The notes under the pieces are model-generated. The model worked only from the letters and a program-made list of their open reading frames with translations, was not told where the DNA came from and did no database searches. From Pseudomonas sp. A34-9 (GTDB taxonomy: Bacteria; Pseudomonadota; Gammaproteobacteria; Pseudomonadales; Pseudomonadaceae): a stretch of DNA of 64,000 nt. Shown one piece after another: positions 28,015 through 36,545 of this stretch. The stretch covers positions 1,452,501 to 1,516,500 of the forward strand of contig NZ_CP119967.1 in NCBI RefSeq assembly GCF_029543085.1, read 5' to 3'. How positions within the stretch are numbered: the first letter of the stretch is position 1; the number at the start of each line of letters is the position of its first letter. The position numbers were made by a program, and so were the translations under genes.

Positions 28015-29160
28015 GTGCAGATTCAGGGACATTACGAGCTTCAATTCGAAGCGGTGCGCGAAGCCTTTGCCGCACTGTTCGACGATCCCCAGGAACGCGG
28101 CGCAGCCCTGTGCATCAAGGTCGGCGGAGAAACCGTTGTCGACCTTTGGTCCGGCACCGCCGACAAGGATGGCGCCGAAGCCTGGCACAGCGACACCATC
28201 GCCAACCTGTTCTCCTGCACCAAAACCTTTACCGCCGTCACCGCCCTGCAACTGGTTGCCGAAGGCAAGTTGCAACTGGATGTTCCGGTCGCCCGCTACT
28301 GGCCGGAATTCGCCGCTGCCGGCAAAGAATCCGTGACCCTGCGCCAATTGCTTTGTCATCAGGCCGGTTTGCCGGCGCTGCGCGAGCTACTGGCGCCGGA
28401 AGCCCTCTACGAATGGCAAACCATGGTCGATGCCCTTGCGGCCGAAGCGCCATGGTGGACGCCGGGCACTGGTCATGGTTATGCCGCGATCACTTATGGC
28501 TGGCTGATCGGCGAGTTACTTCGCCGCGCTGACGGTCGTGGGCCGGGCGAATCGATCGTTGCTCGGGTGGCCAAGCCGTTGGGGCTGGATTTCCATGTCG
28601 GTCTGGCTGACGAAGAATTCCACCGCGTGGCGCACATTGCCCGCGGCAAAGGCAATGCCGGCGACGCTGCCGCGCAACGCCTGCTGCAAGTGACCATGCG
28701 CGAACCGACCGCGATGACCACCCGGGCTTTCACCAATCCGCCGTCGGTGCTCACCAGCACCAACAAACCGGAATGGCGCCGCATGCAGCAACCGGCGGCC
28801 AATGGTCACGGCAATGCGCGCAGCCTGGCCGGTTTTTATGCCGGTCTGCTCGACGGCAGCCTCCTCGAAAGCGACATGCTCGAAGAGCTGACCCGCGAAC
28901 ACAGCCTCGGTGAAGACAAGACTTTGTTGACCCGGACCCGTTTCGGTCTGGGCTGCATGCTTGATCAACCGGATGTGCCCAACGCCACTTACGGTCTCGG
29001 CCCTCGTGCATTCGGTCATCCGGGTGCGGGTGGTTCCATCGGTTTCGCTGATCCTGAGCATGATGTCGCTTTCGGTTTTGTGACAAATACCCTTGGGCCG
29101 TACGTCTTGATGGATCCGCGCGCGCAGAAGCTCGCGCGGGTGCTTGCCACTTGTCTGTAA
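28015..29160 (+). CDS. Serine hydrolase, class C beta-lactamase/esterase family
   Basis: A 381-residue protein with the SxxK motif in NLFSCTKTFTAV (about residue 68) and a tyrosine motif in HGYAAITYGW (about 159), as in EstB-type esterases and class C beta-lactamase-like enzymes. No signal peptide, so it is probably a cytoplasmic esterase rather than a beta-lactamase. The GTG start at 28015 lies six bases after GGGGAG; the TTG at 28009 is rejected. Substrate is unknown. Confidence 0.88.
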   Translation: MQIQGHYELQFEAVREAFAALFDDPQERGAALCIKVGGETVVDLWSGTADKDGAEAWHSDTIANLFSCTKTFTAVTALQLVAEGKLQLDVPVARYWPEFAAAGKESVTLRQLLCHQAGLPALRELLAPEALYEWQTMVDALAAEAPWWTPGTGHGYAAITYGWLIGELLRRADGRGPGESIVARVAKPLGLDFHVGLADEEFHRVAHIARGKGNAGDAAAQRLLQVTMREPTAMTTRAFTNPPSVLTSTNKPEWRRMQQPAANGHGNARSLAGFYAGLLDGSLLESDMLEELTREHSLGEDKTLLTRTRFGLGCMLDQPDVPNATYGLGPRAFGHPGAGGSIGFADPEHDVAFGFVTNTLGPYVLMDPRAQKLARVLATCL

Positions 29161-29273
29161 AGTTTCATCCGAGGTCCCAGGGTCGGAACCTCAAGCGTTT
29201 TTTCGTTTCAAAGCGACTGTTTATCCGGGCGAAAGTGCTCTGATTTTTCATTACTTCATTTTGTGGATTTTCA

Positions 29274-30374
29274 ATGTCATCTAAAAAGACCCTCGCCCTG
29301 GCCCTGTGTGTAGCGATCACCGGTTGCGCACAGACCCCGAAAAACGATGCGGACGGCGGCAGTTGGTGGCCGTTCGGCTCCTCCGACAAAGTCGCGGCCA
29401 AGGAGCCCGCGCCGGCGCCTTTGAAACCCGCTGCTACCGCACCGGTGGCCAAGACTGAAAGCAGCAGCCCCTGGTACTGGCCGTTCGGTTCCGATGACGA
29501 AGCCGCCAAGGCCGACATGAAGGCTGAGGTAGCGCCGCAAGCCAAGAAACCGGTCGCCGTGGCCAAGGCTGACGCCGACACCGGCAGCAAGTGGTGGTGG
29601 CCGTTCGGTGGCAAGGATCAACCAACAACTCAAGCTGTGCCTATGCCGGATCCGAAAGTCACCCAAGCCTGGCTCGACGATTACGAGCCGCGTCTGCGTG
29701 AAGCGGTCAAGGACAGCAACCTGCAACTCGAACGCCGTGAAAACGTGCTGGTGGTCACTGCGCCGGTCGAAGGCTCGTTCAACCCGGACCGTCCAGCCAT
29801 GCTGCTGCCGGTCACCCTGGGTCCGTTCACCCGCGTGGCGAAAATCCTCGAAGCTGACCCGAAAACCGCTGTGCTGGTACTCGGCCATAGCGATACCACG
29901 GGTGCCGCCCCGGCCAACATCAAGCTCAGTCAGGAACGTGCCCAGGCCGTTGCCGCGATCTTCCGCCTCAGCGGTTTGCAGCGTGATCGCCTGATGTTGC
30001 GCGGCATGGGTTCCGAAGCCCCGCGTGCGGCCAACGACAGTGTTGAAGGCCGTGCTCTGAACCGTCGCGTCGAACTGCTGGTGACCCCGCAAAACACCAT
30101 GGTCGCACTGTTGAGCAAGTACAACATGCCCGCGCCGAAGCCAGTGACCATGGTCGCCGCGCAAGACGTCAAGCCAGCCGCCAAACCGGTCACCCCGGCC
30201 CCAGCCGCGAAAAAAGCGGCTGTGCCTGCGACCAAAAAAGCGCCGGCGAAAAAAGCGGCCGCCAAGGCTCCGGCCAAAAAGGCCCCGGCCAAGGCCCCCG
30301 CTAAAAAGACTGCGCCAGCCAAAGCCGCCGCGACTGACAAGAAAGTCGCCGCGACCGATGCCACCAAGAAGTGA
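29274..30374 (+). CDS. OmpA-family lipoprotein with WWPFG repeats and Lys/Ala-rich tail
   Basis: A 366-residue protein in three regions. A lipoprotein signal (lipobox AITGCAQ) is followed by three spaced copies of an aromatic motif (SWWPFGSSD, WYWPFGSDD, WWWPFGGKD), separated by Pro/Ala/Lys linkers. The OmpA domain lies at about 150-290 (VLVLGHSDTTG, GRALNRRVELL). The tail, from about residue 300, is Lys/Ala/Pro-rich (repeated APAKKAPAKAPAKK-type), resembling histone H1-like tails such as AlgP. Likely anchored to the outer membrane. The combination is unusual. Confidence 0.85.
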   Translation: MSSKKTLALALCVAITGCAQTPKNDADGGSWWPFGSSDKVAAKEPAPAPLKPAATAPVAKTESSSPWYWPFGSDDEAAKADMKAEVAPQAKKPVAVAKADADTGSKWWWPFGGKDQPTTQAVPMPDPKVTQAWLDDYEPRLREAVKDSNLQLERRENVLVVTAPVEGSFNPDRPAMLLPVTLGPFTRVAKILEADPKTAVLVLGHSDTTGAAPANIKLSQERAQAVAAIFRLSGLQRDRLMLRGMGSEAPRAANDSVEGRALNRRVELLVTPQNTMVALLSKYNMPAPKPVTMVAAQDVKPAAKPVTPAPAAKKAAVPATKKAPAKKAAAKAPAKKAPAKAPAKKTAPAKAAATDKKVAATDATKK

Positions 30375-30398
30375 TCCGCTAACGAAAAGGAATGCGCC

Positions 30399-31046
30399 AT
30401 GACCCAGGCTCTGGCAGATATGCGTCGTGATTACACCCGGGATGGTCTGACCGAGGCGCAAGCCCCGGCCGAGCCGTTTGCGTTGTTTCACCAATGGTTT
30501 GCCGACGCGGTGAAAACCGAACAGGCGCCGGTGGAAGCCAACGCCATGACCCTGGCCACGGTCGACAAGGATGGGCGGCCGCACTGCCGCATTCTGCTGC
30601 TAAAAGGCCTGGACGAGCAGGGCTTCACCTTTTTCACCAATTACGACAGCGCCAAGGGCGAGCATCTGGCGGCCAATCCGTTTGCCGCCATGACCTTTTT
30701 CTGGCCAACCCTTGAGCGCCAGGTGCGCATCGAAGGGCGGGTGGTCAAGGTCACGCCCGAAGAGTCCGATGCGTATTATCAGGTGCGGCCACTGGGCAGC
30801 CGCCTCGGCGCCTGGGCATCACCGCAGAGCCGGGTGATCAACGGGCGCGGTGAACTGGAAGATCTGCTCAAGGCCACCGAGCAGCGTTTCTCCGACACGC
30901 AGCCCGACTGCCCGCAACACTGGGGGGGTTACCGTTTGCTGCCCGAGCGCATCGAATTCTGGCAGGGCCGTCCGAGCCGCCTGCACGATCGCCTCAACTA
31001 CCGCGCGCAGGGTGCCGCCTGGATTCTTGAACGTCTGGCACCTTAA
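30399..31046 (+). CDS. pdxH: Pyridoxamine 5'-phosphate oxidase
   Basis: A 215-residue FMN-dependent enzyme that oxidises pyridoxine/pyridoxamine 5'-phosphate to pyridoxal 5'-phosphate. Recognisable: N-terminal YTRDGL, FMN-binding [20 protein letters not shown] and the C-terminal [17 protein letters not shown] signature. Full length for the family. It follows the OmpA-type gene by 24 bp, but the functional link is unclear. Confidence 0.97.
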   Translation: MTQALADMRRDYTRDGLTEAQAPAEPFALFHQWFADAVKTEQAPVEANAMTLATVDKDGRPHCRILLLKGLDEQGFTFFTNYDSAKGEHLAANPFAAMTFFWPTLERQVRIEGRVVKVTPEESDAYYQVRPLGSRLGAWASPQSRVINGRGELEDLLKATEQRFSDTQPDCPQHWGGYRLLPERIEFWQGRPSRLHDRLNYRAQGAAWILERLAP

Positions 31047-31051
31047 GCAGT

Positions 31052-31288
31052 CTACCGAGCGGGATAGCCTGCTGAAGCGGCCTCAAGCCACTTCGGCAGA
31101 TCCCGGCGCTTGATCTTCTGCGCCTGAGCGTTCGCCAACTGTTCGAGCATGAACGTGCGTTTGTCTTCGTCCTTGCCCGCCAGTGACAACGCCAGATCGC
31201 GATCCATCCAGCGTTTGATCCGCACGTACAACCACCCATGGAAGTACAGACCGGCGGCCGTGGTGACGACGATGATGAAGTAATCCAT
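31052..31288 (-). CDS. Small membrane-anchored protein, unknown function
   Basis: A 78-residue protein with one N-terminal membrane segment (MDYFIIVVTTAAGLYFHGWL) and a charged cytoplasmic part (RDLALSLAGKDEDKR). AAGGA precedes the ATG at 31288. It ends 5 bp from the convergent pdxH stop. No domain recognised. Confidence 0.7.
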   Translation of the reverse strand: MDYFIIVVTTAAGLYFHGWLYVRIKRWMDRDLALSLAGKDEDKRTFMLEQLANAQAQKIKRRDLPKWLEAASAGYPAR

Positions 31289-31468
31289 GAAAATCCTTAG
31301 TGTCGGTGGCGCAGAATCGGTCATTTGGCGCTACTGTAGGGGCTATGTCAGGGAAATCGTGCGGGCGTCTGTACCGTGCCTGAATGAAAGCCAATTTATC
31401 CGGGCTGCGTCGTGACAGGCGTCAAGCAGCGGAGTTTAATGAATATATGTTCCTTTGGAGTTGATGCT

Positions 31469-31933
31469 ATGCGTAAGTCTGTTCTGCTGGTTGCTTCCTT
31501 TTCCACGATGGCGATGTTGCTTACCGGCTGCCAATCGAGCCTGACCGGTGACTCCTACTCCCGTGACGAAGCGCGTCGCGTGCAGACGATTCGCATGGGC
31601 ACCATCGAATCCCTGCGCCCGGTCAAGATCGAAGGCACCAAGACCCCGATTGGCGGCGCTGCAGGCGCAGTGGTCGGCGGCGTCGGCGGTAGCGCCATCG
31701 GCGGCGGCAAGGGCAGCATCGTTGCCGCCGTTATCGGTGCGGTGGCGGGCGGTCTGATCGGTTCGGCAACTGAAGAAGGTCTGACCCGTACCCAGGGTGT
31801 GGAAATCACCGTGCGTGAAGACGACGGCAGCATGCGTGCTTATGTGCAGCAGGTTCAGGAGAATGAAGTGTTCCGCGTTGGCGAGCGCGTGCGCATCTCC
31901 ACCGTTGGCGGGACCAGCCGCGTTTCGCACTAA
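31469..31933 (+). CDS. SlyB-like outer membrane lipoprotein (glycine zipper 2TM)
   Basis: A 154-residue lipoprotein with lipobox AMLLTGCQ and a glycine zipper membrane segment (GGAAGAVVGGVGGSAIGGG, VIGAVAGGLIGSA). The C-terminal beta domain includes VEITVREDDGS. Similar to SlyB/PcpB-type lipoproteins. GGAG at 31457-31460 supports the ATG at 31469. It is the last gene before the island. Confidence 0.9.
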   Translation: MRKSVLLVASFSTMAMLLTGCQSSLTGDSYSRDEARRVQTIRMGTIESLRPVKIEGTKTPIGGAAGAVVGGVGGSAIGGGKGSIVAAVIGAVAGGLIGSATEEGLTRTQGVEITVREDDGSMRAYVQQVQENEVFRVGERVRISTVGGTSRVSH

Positions 31934-31950
31934 GCGGGATTTAGGGTAAG

Positions 31951-32020
31951 AAAACCCCGATCAGGTGGAAAGAATCGGCAATGTTATGATTGCCAGTTTA
32001 GTCCACCCGGTCGGGGTTTT
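31951..32020. terminator. Terminator stem spanning the island's left repeat
   Basis: The left arm (31951-31969, AAAACCCCGATCAGGTGGA) pairs with the right arm (32002-32020, TCCACCCGGTCGGGGTTTT), with one wobble and one mismatch, and ends in a run of six T. It would end SlyB-like transcription, and on the other strand would end the resident bacteriocin module if the island were absent. The right arm overlaps the 13-bp repeat. Confidence 0.7.
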
Positions 32021-32021
32021 T
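32009..32021. repeat. Putative attL core (13-bp direct repeat)
   Basis: Identical to 43234-43246. Forms the right arm of the terminator described at 31951-32020. The GGGG within it is also the only candidate ribosome binding site for the recombinase (ATG at 32023). Confidence 0.6.
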
Positions 32022-32022
32022 T

Positions 32023-33633
32023 ATGCCTGTAGCTTTTTCATACATTCGCTTCAGCAGTGCAGAGCAGGCTCATGGTGACAGCCTCACACGCCAGCAAGAG
32101 TACGTCGCCAAATGGCTTCTGGCCCACCCTGAATACGTTCTGAGTGGTGCAAGCTTCCAAGACCTTGGCATTAGTGGTTACTCCGGCAAACATCTTGAAA
32201 ATGGCTTTGGCAAGCTTCTCGCTGCTATTGAGAATGGCGCTATTAAGTCAACTGATGTTGTTCTGATTGAAGCCATCGACAGGGCTGGTAGGCTTGAACC
32301 TTCAGTAATGCTTCACCTGCTAACAGGCATTGTGAACGCGGGTGTGAAGCTGATCACGCTGGACGATGGGATCATATACAGCAACGATCCCAACAATTCG
32401 AACAACCTTTTTCTTCTGGTCGCCAAGGTGCAACAGGCGCATCAGTACAGTGACGCGTTGAGTCGAAGGGTCAAGGATGCGTACACCCGGAAAAGGGAGA
32501 AGGCCGCTGCCGGTGATGGCGTCAAACGTCACACACCAATTTGGTTGACTTCCGAAGGTGAGCTTGTCGAAGGTCTTGCTCCGATCATCGTCCAAGTGTT
32601 TGAGGACTACGCAGATGGTCTTGGCGAGCGTCGCATACTTTCCCGTATTCGGGGCAAGCACCCGTTGGTAGAAACTACGAATGCAACCACATTGAAGCGT
32701 TGGTTGCGAAACCCCACCGCAATTGGACGCTGGAACGACATCGAGGGTGTTTACCCACCTGTCGTCAGTAAAGAACTTTGGTACAGGGTGCAGAAGCGTT
32801 TGGAGGACGGATATGTGCCACGGTCAGCTCCTTCGAAATATCTGTTGTCCGGGTTGGTTCGGTGCGGACGGTGTGGCACTAATTACTGCGTGGTAGATAC
32901 GAAGCGTTCTCCGGCGGTGATGCGGTGCTATCGGCGCCATCGTCAAGGTGCTGAGGGGTGTACAAATGGAAGTTCGATCCCTATGCACGTACTTGATTTT
33001 GTTCGTAGTCAGACAATGTATGGCGCTATGCAGCGTGCAGCTCAAAGTCGAAACCTCACATCAGGTGAGAAGCGATTGATTGAGATTGAGGGTGAGTTGA
33101 CCGAGCTACAGCGTCAGTCTGCCAATCTCGCGGATTCTCTTGCAGAGTTTGGAATGCTCCCGCCAATTCGTTTCAAGCTGGAACATGTGACAGCTTCGAT
33201 TCAACGGCTTGAGCAGGAAAGAGCATTGCTCATAGTCGCACCGGCTCCAGTGTCCATGGACGACATGATAGACCTACAACATACGTTGCTGGATGACGAT
33301 CAAATGCGGTTGAACGCACTCCTGCAAGGCGTGGGATATATCATCGTTTGCGATGGCACTACGATCACTGTAGATGAATCGCACCTTGAAACAGAGGGTG
33401 AACGCCAAGTGTATGAGTATAAAGGTGCACGCCGCTCCACAGAGACGTACAGGGTGATTGAGAACAACCATACGGAACATCACCTTGATATGCCGAACTC
33501 CAAGCGTGTGGCTGCTGCAATCGTGGAGTTTGACAATACGCCAATCACCCAGCACCTACGCTGGAACGGCACGGAGTTTGTTGAAGAAGTGCCTGAACAG
33601 TCTGGAGTGGATTGGGAATTTGGCGTCGTTTAA
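32023..33633 (+). CDS. Large serine recombinase (integrase)
   Basis: A 536-residue recombinase. The resolvase N-domain carries the catalytic serine in YIRFSSAEQ near residue 11 and an Arg-rich segment in LIEAIDRAGRLEPS. A recombinase domain follows (about 170-250), then a zinc ribbon (CGRCGTNYC...CYRRHRQGAEGC, about 286-325) and a coiled-coil-like region. Such enzymes integrate and excise phage and island DNA between short att sites. The ATG is 1 bp after the 13-bp repeat and the catalytic Ser is at the very N-terminus, so the start is well constrained. Confidence 0.93.
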   Translation: MPVAFSYIRFSSAEQAHGDSLTRQQEYVAKWLLAHPEYVLSGASFQDLGISGYSGKHLENGFGKLLAAIENGAIKSTDVVLIEAIDRAGRLEPSVMLHLLTGIVNAGVKLITLDDGIIYSNDPNNSNNLFLLVAKVQQAHQYSDALSRRVKDAYTRKREKAAAGDGVKRHTPIWLTSEGELVEGLAPIIVQVFEDYADGLGERRILSRIRGKHPLVETTNATTLKRWLRNPTAIGRWNDIEGVYPPVVSKELWYRVQKRLEDGYVPRSAPSKYLLSGLVRCGRCGTNYCVVDTKRSPAVMRCYRRHRQGAEGCTNGSSIPMHVLDFVRSQTMYGAMQRAAQSRNLTSGEKRLIEIEGELTELQRQSANLADSLAEFGMLPPIRFKLEHVTASIQRLEQERALLIVAPAPVSMDDMIDLQHTLLDDDQMRLNALLQGVGYIIVCDGTTITVDESHLETEGERQVYEYKGARRSTETYRVIENNHTEHHLDMPNSKRVAAAIVEFDNTPITQHLRWNGTEFVEEVPEQSGVDWEFGVV

Positions 33634-34068
33634 TTGGCGTCAGAAACACATTGAAAACCTACCGAAAACCACTGTCAAACCTCCTCGGGTTTTGTCACGT
33701 ACCGAACTTCCACTTTAGCTTTCCCCCGTGTTTACTGGATTAAACGGGGCTTAGAACCAAGCAAAGGGCGTGTTCCGCACCGGAAATCAGTTTCTACAGA
33801 TTCGCAGCGAAAAGTTCGAGGATGAGACTGAGCACCAATGTTGCAAGAGCCACTATCAAGATCAACAAACTCACACCATGTCAACTAGTGGATTGACAGG
33901 AAGTGGCGTCTCGTGTAGAGTTCGCAACTCAGCCAAACATGCCGACTACGTCCCGCACCAATACAGTGCCAGACGCTCGGTAGAGTGTTGTCTACGATCT
34001 ACCAAACTAACCGGCACAACCCGAGGGAATTGCCTACTGAAACGAACTTGAACAAGGAGAACAATCGC
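33634..34068. other. Intergenic region after the recombinase
   Basis: A 435-bp gene-free stretch, AT-richer than the chromosome. It must carry the promoter for the winged-helix protein. No feature beyond the RBS AAGGAG at 34054-34059 could be assigned. Confidence 0.5.
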
Positions 34069-34602
34069 ATGACCGAATCATTCTGCAAAATGCCACGCCC
34101 CTTTATGGCTGCCACGCAATGGGTTAGCTTAACAACTGGTGAGCACTTGGCTCTCAGTGGTCAAGACAAGATTCTTTGGGTCTGGATGAAAGACCGATAC
34201 GACTTCTTCACCGCCCAACGCAAGGACTGGTTTGATAACCAAGATGAAATCGCCAAGTTCACTGGTTGCAGTGTCAGCACGGTGAAGCGATTCATTGGTC
34301 TCTTGAGTAAACATGGTTATATGAAAAAGACTCAGCGTCGGATGCATGGGTGTGCTCACTCGAACAGTTACACCATTGTCCAAGAATTGATGCTGGCGCC
34401 TGTTGTAAAGGCTACGCCTTCGCCACTGCCATTGGTGCAGGAGATGCAGGAAGAGCGTTCAGGATATGCACCAATCATATTCCCTGTGGCGGTGACATAC
34501 GCCAAGCCAGTGGTTGTGCCTTCTGAACCGGTGAGCCTCCATCCGAGCGTACAAGCTTGTTCGGATGATGAGCCGCAGTGGGAAGTCCGAAGCTCAGGTT
34601 GA
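34069..34602 (+). CDS. Winged-helix-type DNA-binding protein next to iterons
   Basis: A 177-residue protein with an N-terminal region containing a helix-turn-helix (QDEIAKFTGCSVSTVKRFIG, about residues 60-79, then LLSKHGYMKK), as in replication initiator or O-like proteins. The C-terminal half is low in recognisable features. AAGGAG at 34054-34059 marks the start. The stop codon lies in the first unit of a 22-bp repeat array, followed by a 13-bp array and AT-rich DNA. That context suggests a replication or partition role, but no Rep domain was recognised. Confidence 0.75.
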   Translation: MTESFCKMPRPFMAATQWVSLTTGEHLALSGQDKILWVWMKDRYDFFTAQRKDWFDNQDEIAKFTGCSVSTVKRFIGLLSKHGYMKKTQRRMHGCAHSNSYTIVQELMLAPVVKATPSPLPLVQEMQEERSGYAPIIFPVAVTYAKPVVVPSEPVSLHPSVQACSDDEPQWEVRSSG

Positions 34603-34686
34603 CACCTGCCGTAGCTCGTACTGATACCTGTCATAGCTCATTCTGACACCTGCGGTAGGTCACATTGAACCTCGTGGGGTAGGTCA
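34599..34686. repeat. 22-bp iteron array, four copies
   Basis: Units start at 34599, 34621, 34643 and 34665, an exact 22-bp spacing. The consensus is roughly YTGAYACCTGYSRTAGSTC, with the last copy more divergent. The ends TGAC and GGTCA give each unit partial dyad symmetry. A related GGTAGGTCATG occurs near 34840. Confidence 0.85.
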
Positions 34687-35010
34687 GGATGAGCTTGTAG
34701 TAAGAACGATATTTAACAAGAACGACTAGCAAGAACGATTAACAAGAACGATTAACAAGAATCTTGCACCAAAAAATAGAGTCAAGATCAAAGACAAGAG
34801 CTTGATTTGATTCTAGTGTTTTGTTGTGTTGCTTGACCGGTAGGTCATGGGTTGATTCGCATGTTTGGATGAATTGTTGAAAACTCGCGTTTTCGGTGCG
34901 AGAACACTGGCGAAGCCAGGAGGTAGTCATCCTTCAAGCTCCGCTTGGCTGATCCCATTATCAGTAAAGCTGGTTACTGTGCTGAGAACGTTATGTTTGG
35001 TGTTGTGTGG
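34603..35010. other. Candidate replication origin region
   Basis: A 408-bp gene-free stretch holding the two iteron arrays and an AT-rich tract (about 34765-34830) beside the winged-helix gene. The remainder (34860-35010) shows no clear structure. The origin role is inference from the layout. Confidence 0.5.
34702..34769. repeat. 13-bp iteron array (AAGAACGATTAAC)
   Basis: Copies at 34702 (with three extra bases), 34718, 34731 and 34744, then a degenerate fifth at 34757. Two are identical. An AT-rich segment without genes follows to about 34830, as in iteron-controlled origins. Confidence 0.85.
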
Positions 35011-35427
35011 TTATAGTGCATCATCTATGTCGTCTACTGTGACGGTGAATTTGTCGTTTGCTTGGTTGATGGTTAGTCCCGACTTCTTGCAGGTGACAAT
35101 TCCTCGCCGATAAAGCTCATTGATCTTCTCTTTGTCATTGTTCTTAACGGCTGTCGTGAAGTAGTTGACTAATATGCTGGCGGTATTGCTTGAGGTGTCT
35201 GTCATTATTCTTAGTGTGGTTGATGGGTACTTGTTCTTCGCAGCAACTGCTTTCATCTTGACTCCAGCGATATCGCTAGAATTATCCACCATCTTTGGGT
35301 TTATGTACTTTTGTGAGGCAACGAAGCCAACGCATTTCGATATGTCGTTTTCTTCTTCGGATAGCCCCCCTGCAATGCTGGAGGTGCTGAGTGCAAGCAG
35401 GACTGCTGTAAGAATCAGTTTTTTCAT
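35011..35427 (-). CDS. Small secreted protein, unknown function (island)
   Basis: A 138-residue protein with a signal peptide (MKKLILTAVLLALSTSSIAGG). The mature part has two cysteines (SKCVGFVASQKY, GIVTCKKSG) and an Asp-rich end. No domain recognised. It follows the membrane protein gene by 30 bp on the same strand, so the pair is probably one unit; a toxin/immunity or surface role cannot be decided. Confidence 0.7.
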   Translation of the reverse strand: MKKLILTAVLLALSTSSIAGGLSEEENDISKCVGFVASQKYINPKMVDNSSDIAGVKMKAVAAKNKYPSTTLRIMTDTSSNTASILVNYFTTAVKNNDKEKINELYRRGIVTCKKSGLTINQANDKFTVTVDDIDDAL

Positions 35428-35457
35428 CGAGTCATGTGTCCTTTCGAAGGTGCTGGC

Positions 35458-35766
35458 TTACCGGAGATAGAAGTAGAGGAACACGACAACCAGAAGGACG
35501 AATATCACTCGGCCTTGAAGTACGTCGTAGTTTAGTTCGTCTTTCTTGATCTGCTGGTACGTATCGGTGTCACTCAGCCCCTGTGTTTTGTAAAGCATGA
35601 TCTGATTAATCTGCTTGTCGATTCTCTTGTTGTGGGCGTCATTGCTGCGCATGGTTATCCCCCACACCAGCAGCCATAGCCCTCCTGTCAGCACCGTCAG
35701 AATCACGTGCAGGATGTGATTTGTCGTCTTCTTCTGGTTGGTGAGTACAAACAGTTTTTCGTTCAT
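35458..35766 (-). CDS. Small two-segment membrane protein, unknown function (island)
   Basis: A 102-residue protein with membrane segments at HILHVILTVLTGGLWLLVW (about 18-36) and near the C-terminus (VIFVLLVVVFLYFYL). The hydrophilic middle is Gln/Lys-rich. AGGG lies seven bases before the ATG at 35766, preferred over the ATG at 35772. No family recognised. Confidence 0.65.
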   Translation of the reverse strand: MNEKLFVLTNQKKTTNHILHVILTVLTGGLWLLVWGITMRSNDAHNKRIDKQINQIMLYKTQGLSDTDTYQQIKKDELNYDVLQGRVIFVLLVVVFLYFYLR

Positions 35767-35878
35767 GGGCATCCCTGTCAGGTGCTAGCTGGGTGAGCAA
35801 CGAGGATATCAATGTATCACTTGGTGTGTCATCAGCTAGTGTGTTCATGATTGGGGTACATCCGACCATCATTCAGGG

Positions 35879-36100
35879 ATGCAGCCAAATCAGAATTTGA
35901 GAAAGGGCTTCGGCCAACGCATTCGAGAGCTACGCAACAGTCAGGGCTTCAGTCAGGAGGCTTTCGCTGATAAGTGCGGGTTCGTTCGAACTTACATGTC
36001 CCGAATTGAGACTGGCACCGCCAACCCCAGCCTAGATGCGGCTAAAGTGCTTGCTGATGGATTGGGAATGTCGTTGTCGGAGTTGCTCGAAGGGCTTTGA
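35879..36100 (+). CDS. XRE-family HTH regulator (possible controller protein)
   Basis: A 73-residue protein that is almost entirely a Cro/C1-type helix-turn-helix (GQRIRELRNSQGFSQEAFADKCG). This size and position, shortly before a DNA methyltransferase gene, resemble the C proteins that time restriction-modification systems. No C-box was identified upstream, so the controller role is inferred. Confidence 0.85.
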   Translation: MQPNQNLRKGFGQRIRELRNSQGFSQEAFADKCGFVRTYMSRIETGTANPSLDAAKVLADGLGMSLSELLEGL

Positions 36101-36545
36101 CTGGTCTCGCCGTACCCAAGCTGGTTGTGAGCGGCGTTCAGAGCGGAACGCGTCGGTTGGATATCGTACAGCTGCGAGACTTGCGTGAACCCTTGGGAAT
36201 TGCTCTTGGAGAGAATTTGGAAAACAGTGGTTGATGCTGGAACGAGTTGACTAGGATTGCTGATTCAACTGGCGAGACATTTCATTGGTCGGAGAGGCGG
36301 GCTATCCATTGCGGTTTCGCTTACTCTTCGTTCCCCATTACAGGTTGACTAGCTGGTGACGCCAAATGTACTGTCTATGCATACAGTCCGCAGGGCGTTG
36401 ATGGATGTTGCTCTAGAAAATCCTGTACGAAGAAGACGGAAGATTTCTGTGACCTTCTGCTCCGATTGGGTTGCTCTTGATGGTTTTGTTCGAGACGCCT
36501 GCCCTATACTCCGGCGATGAAAAAATATCAGCTATGCATATCAAT
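36101..36545. other. Intergenic region before the methyltransferase
   Basis: A 445-bp AT-rich stretch without a supported gene. It probably carries the methyltransferase promoter. An alternative ATG at 36534 lies here in frame. Confidence 0.5.

Noticed and set aside
34599..34769. Possible CRISPR array
   Set aside because: The repeats are contiguous without unique spacers and no cas genes are present, so iterons are a better explanation.
34739..34930. 63-residue ORF on the minus strand over the iterons
   Set aside because: No RBS, no similarity; it overlaps the repeat and AT-rich region and is probably chance.
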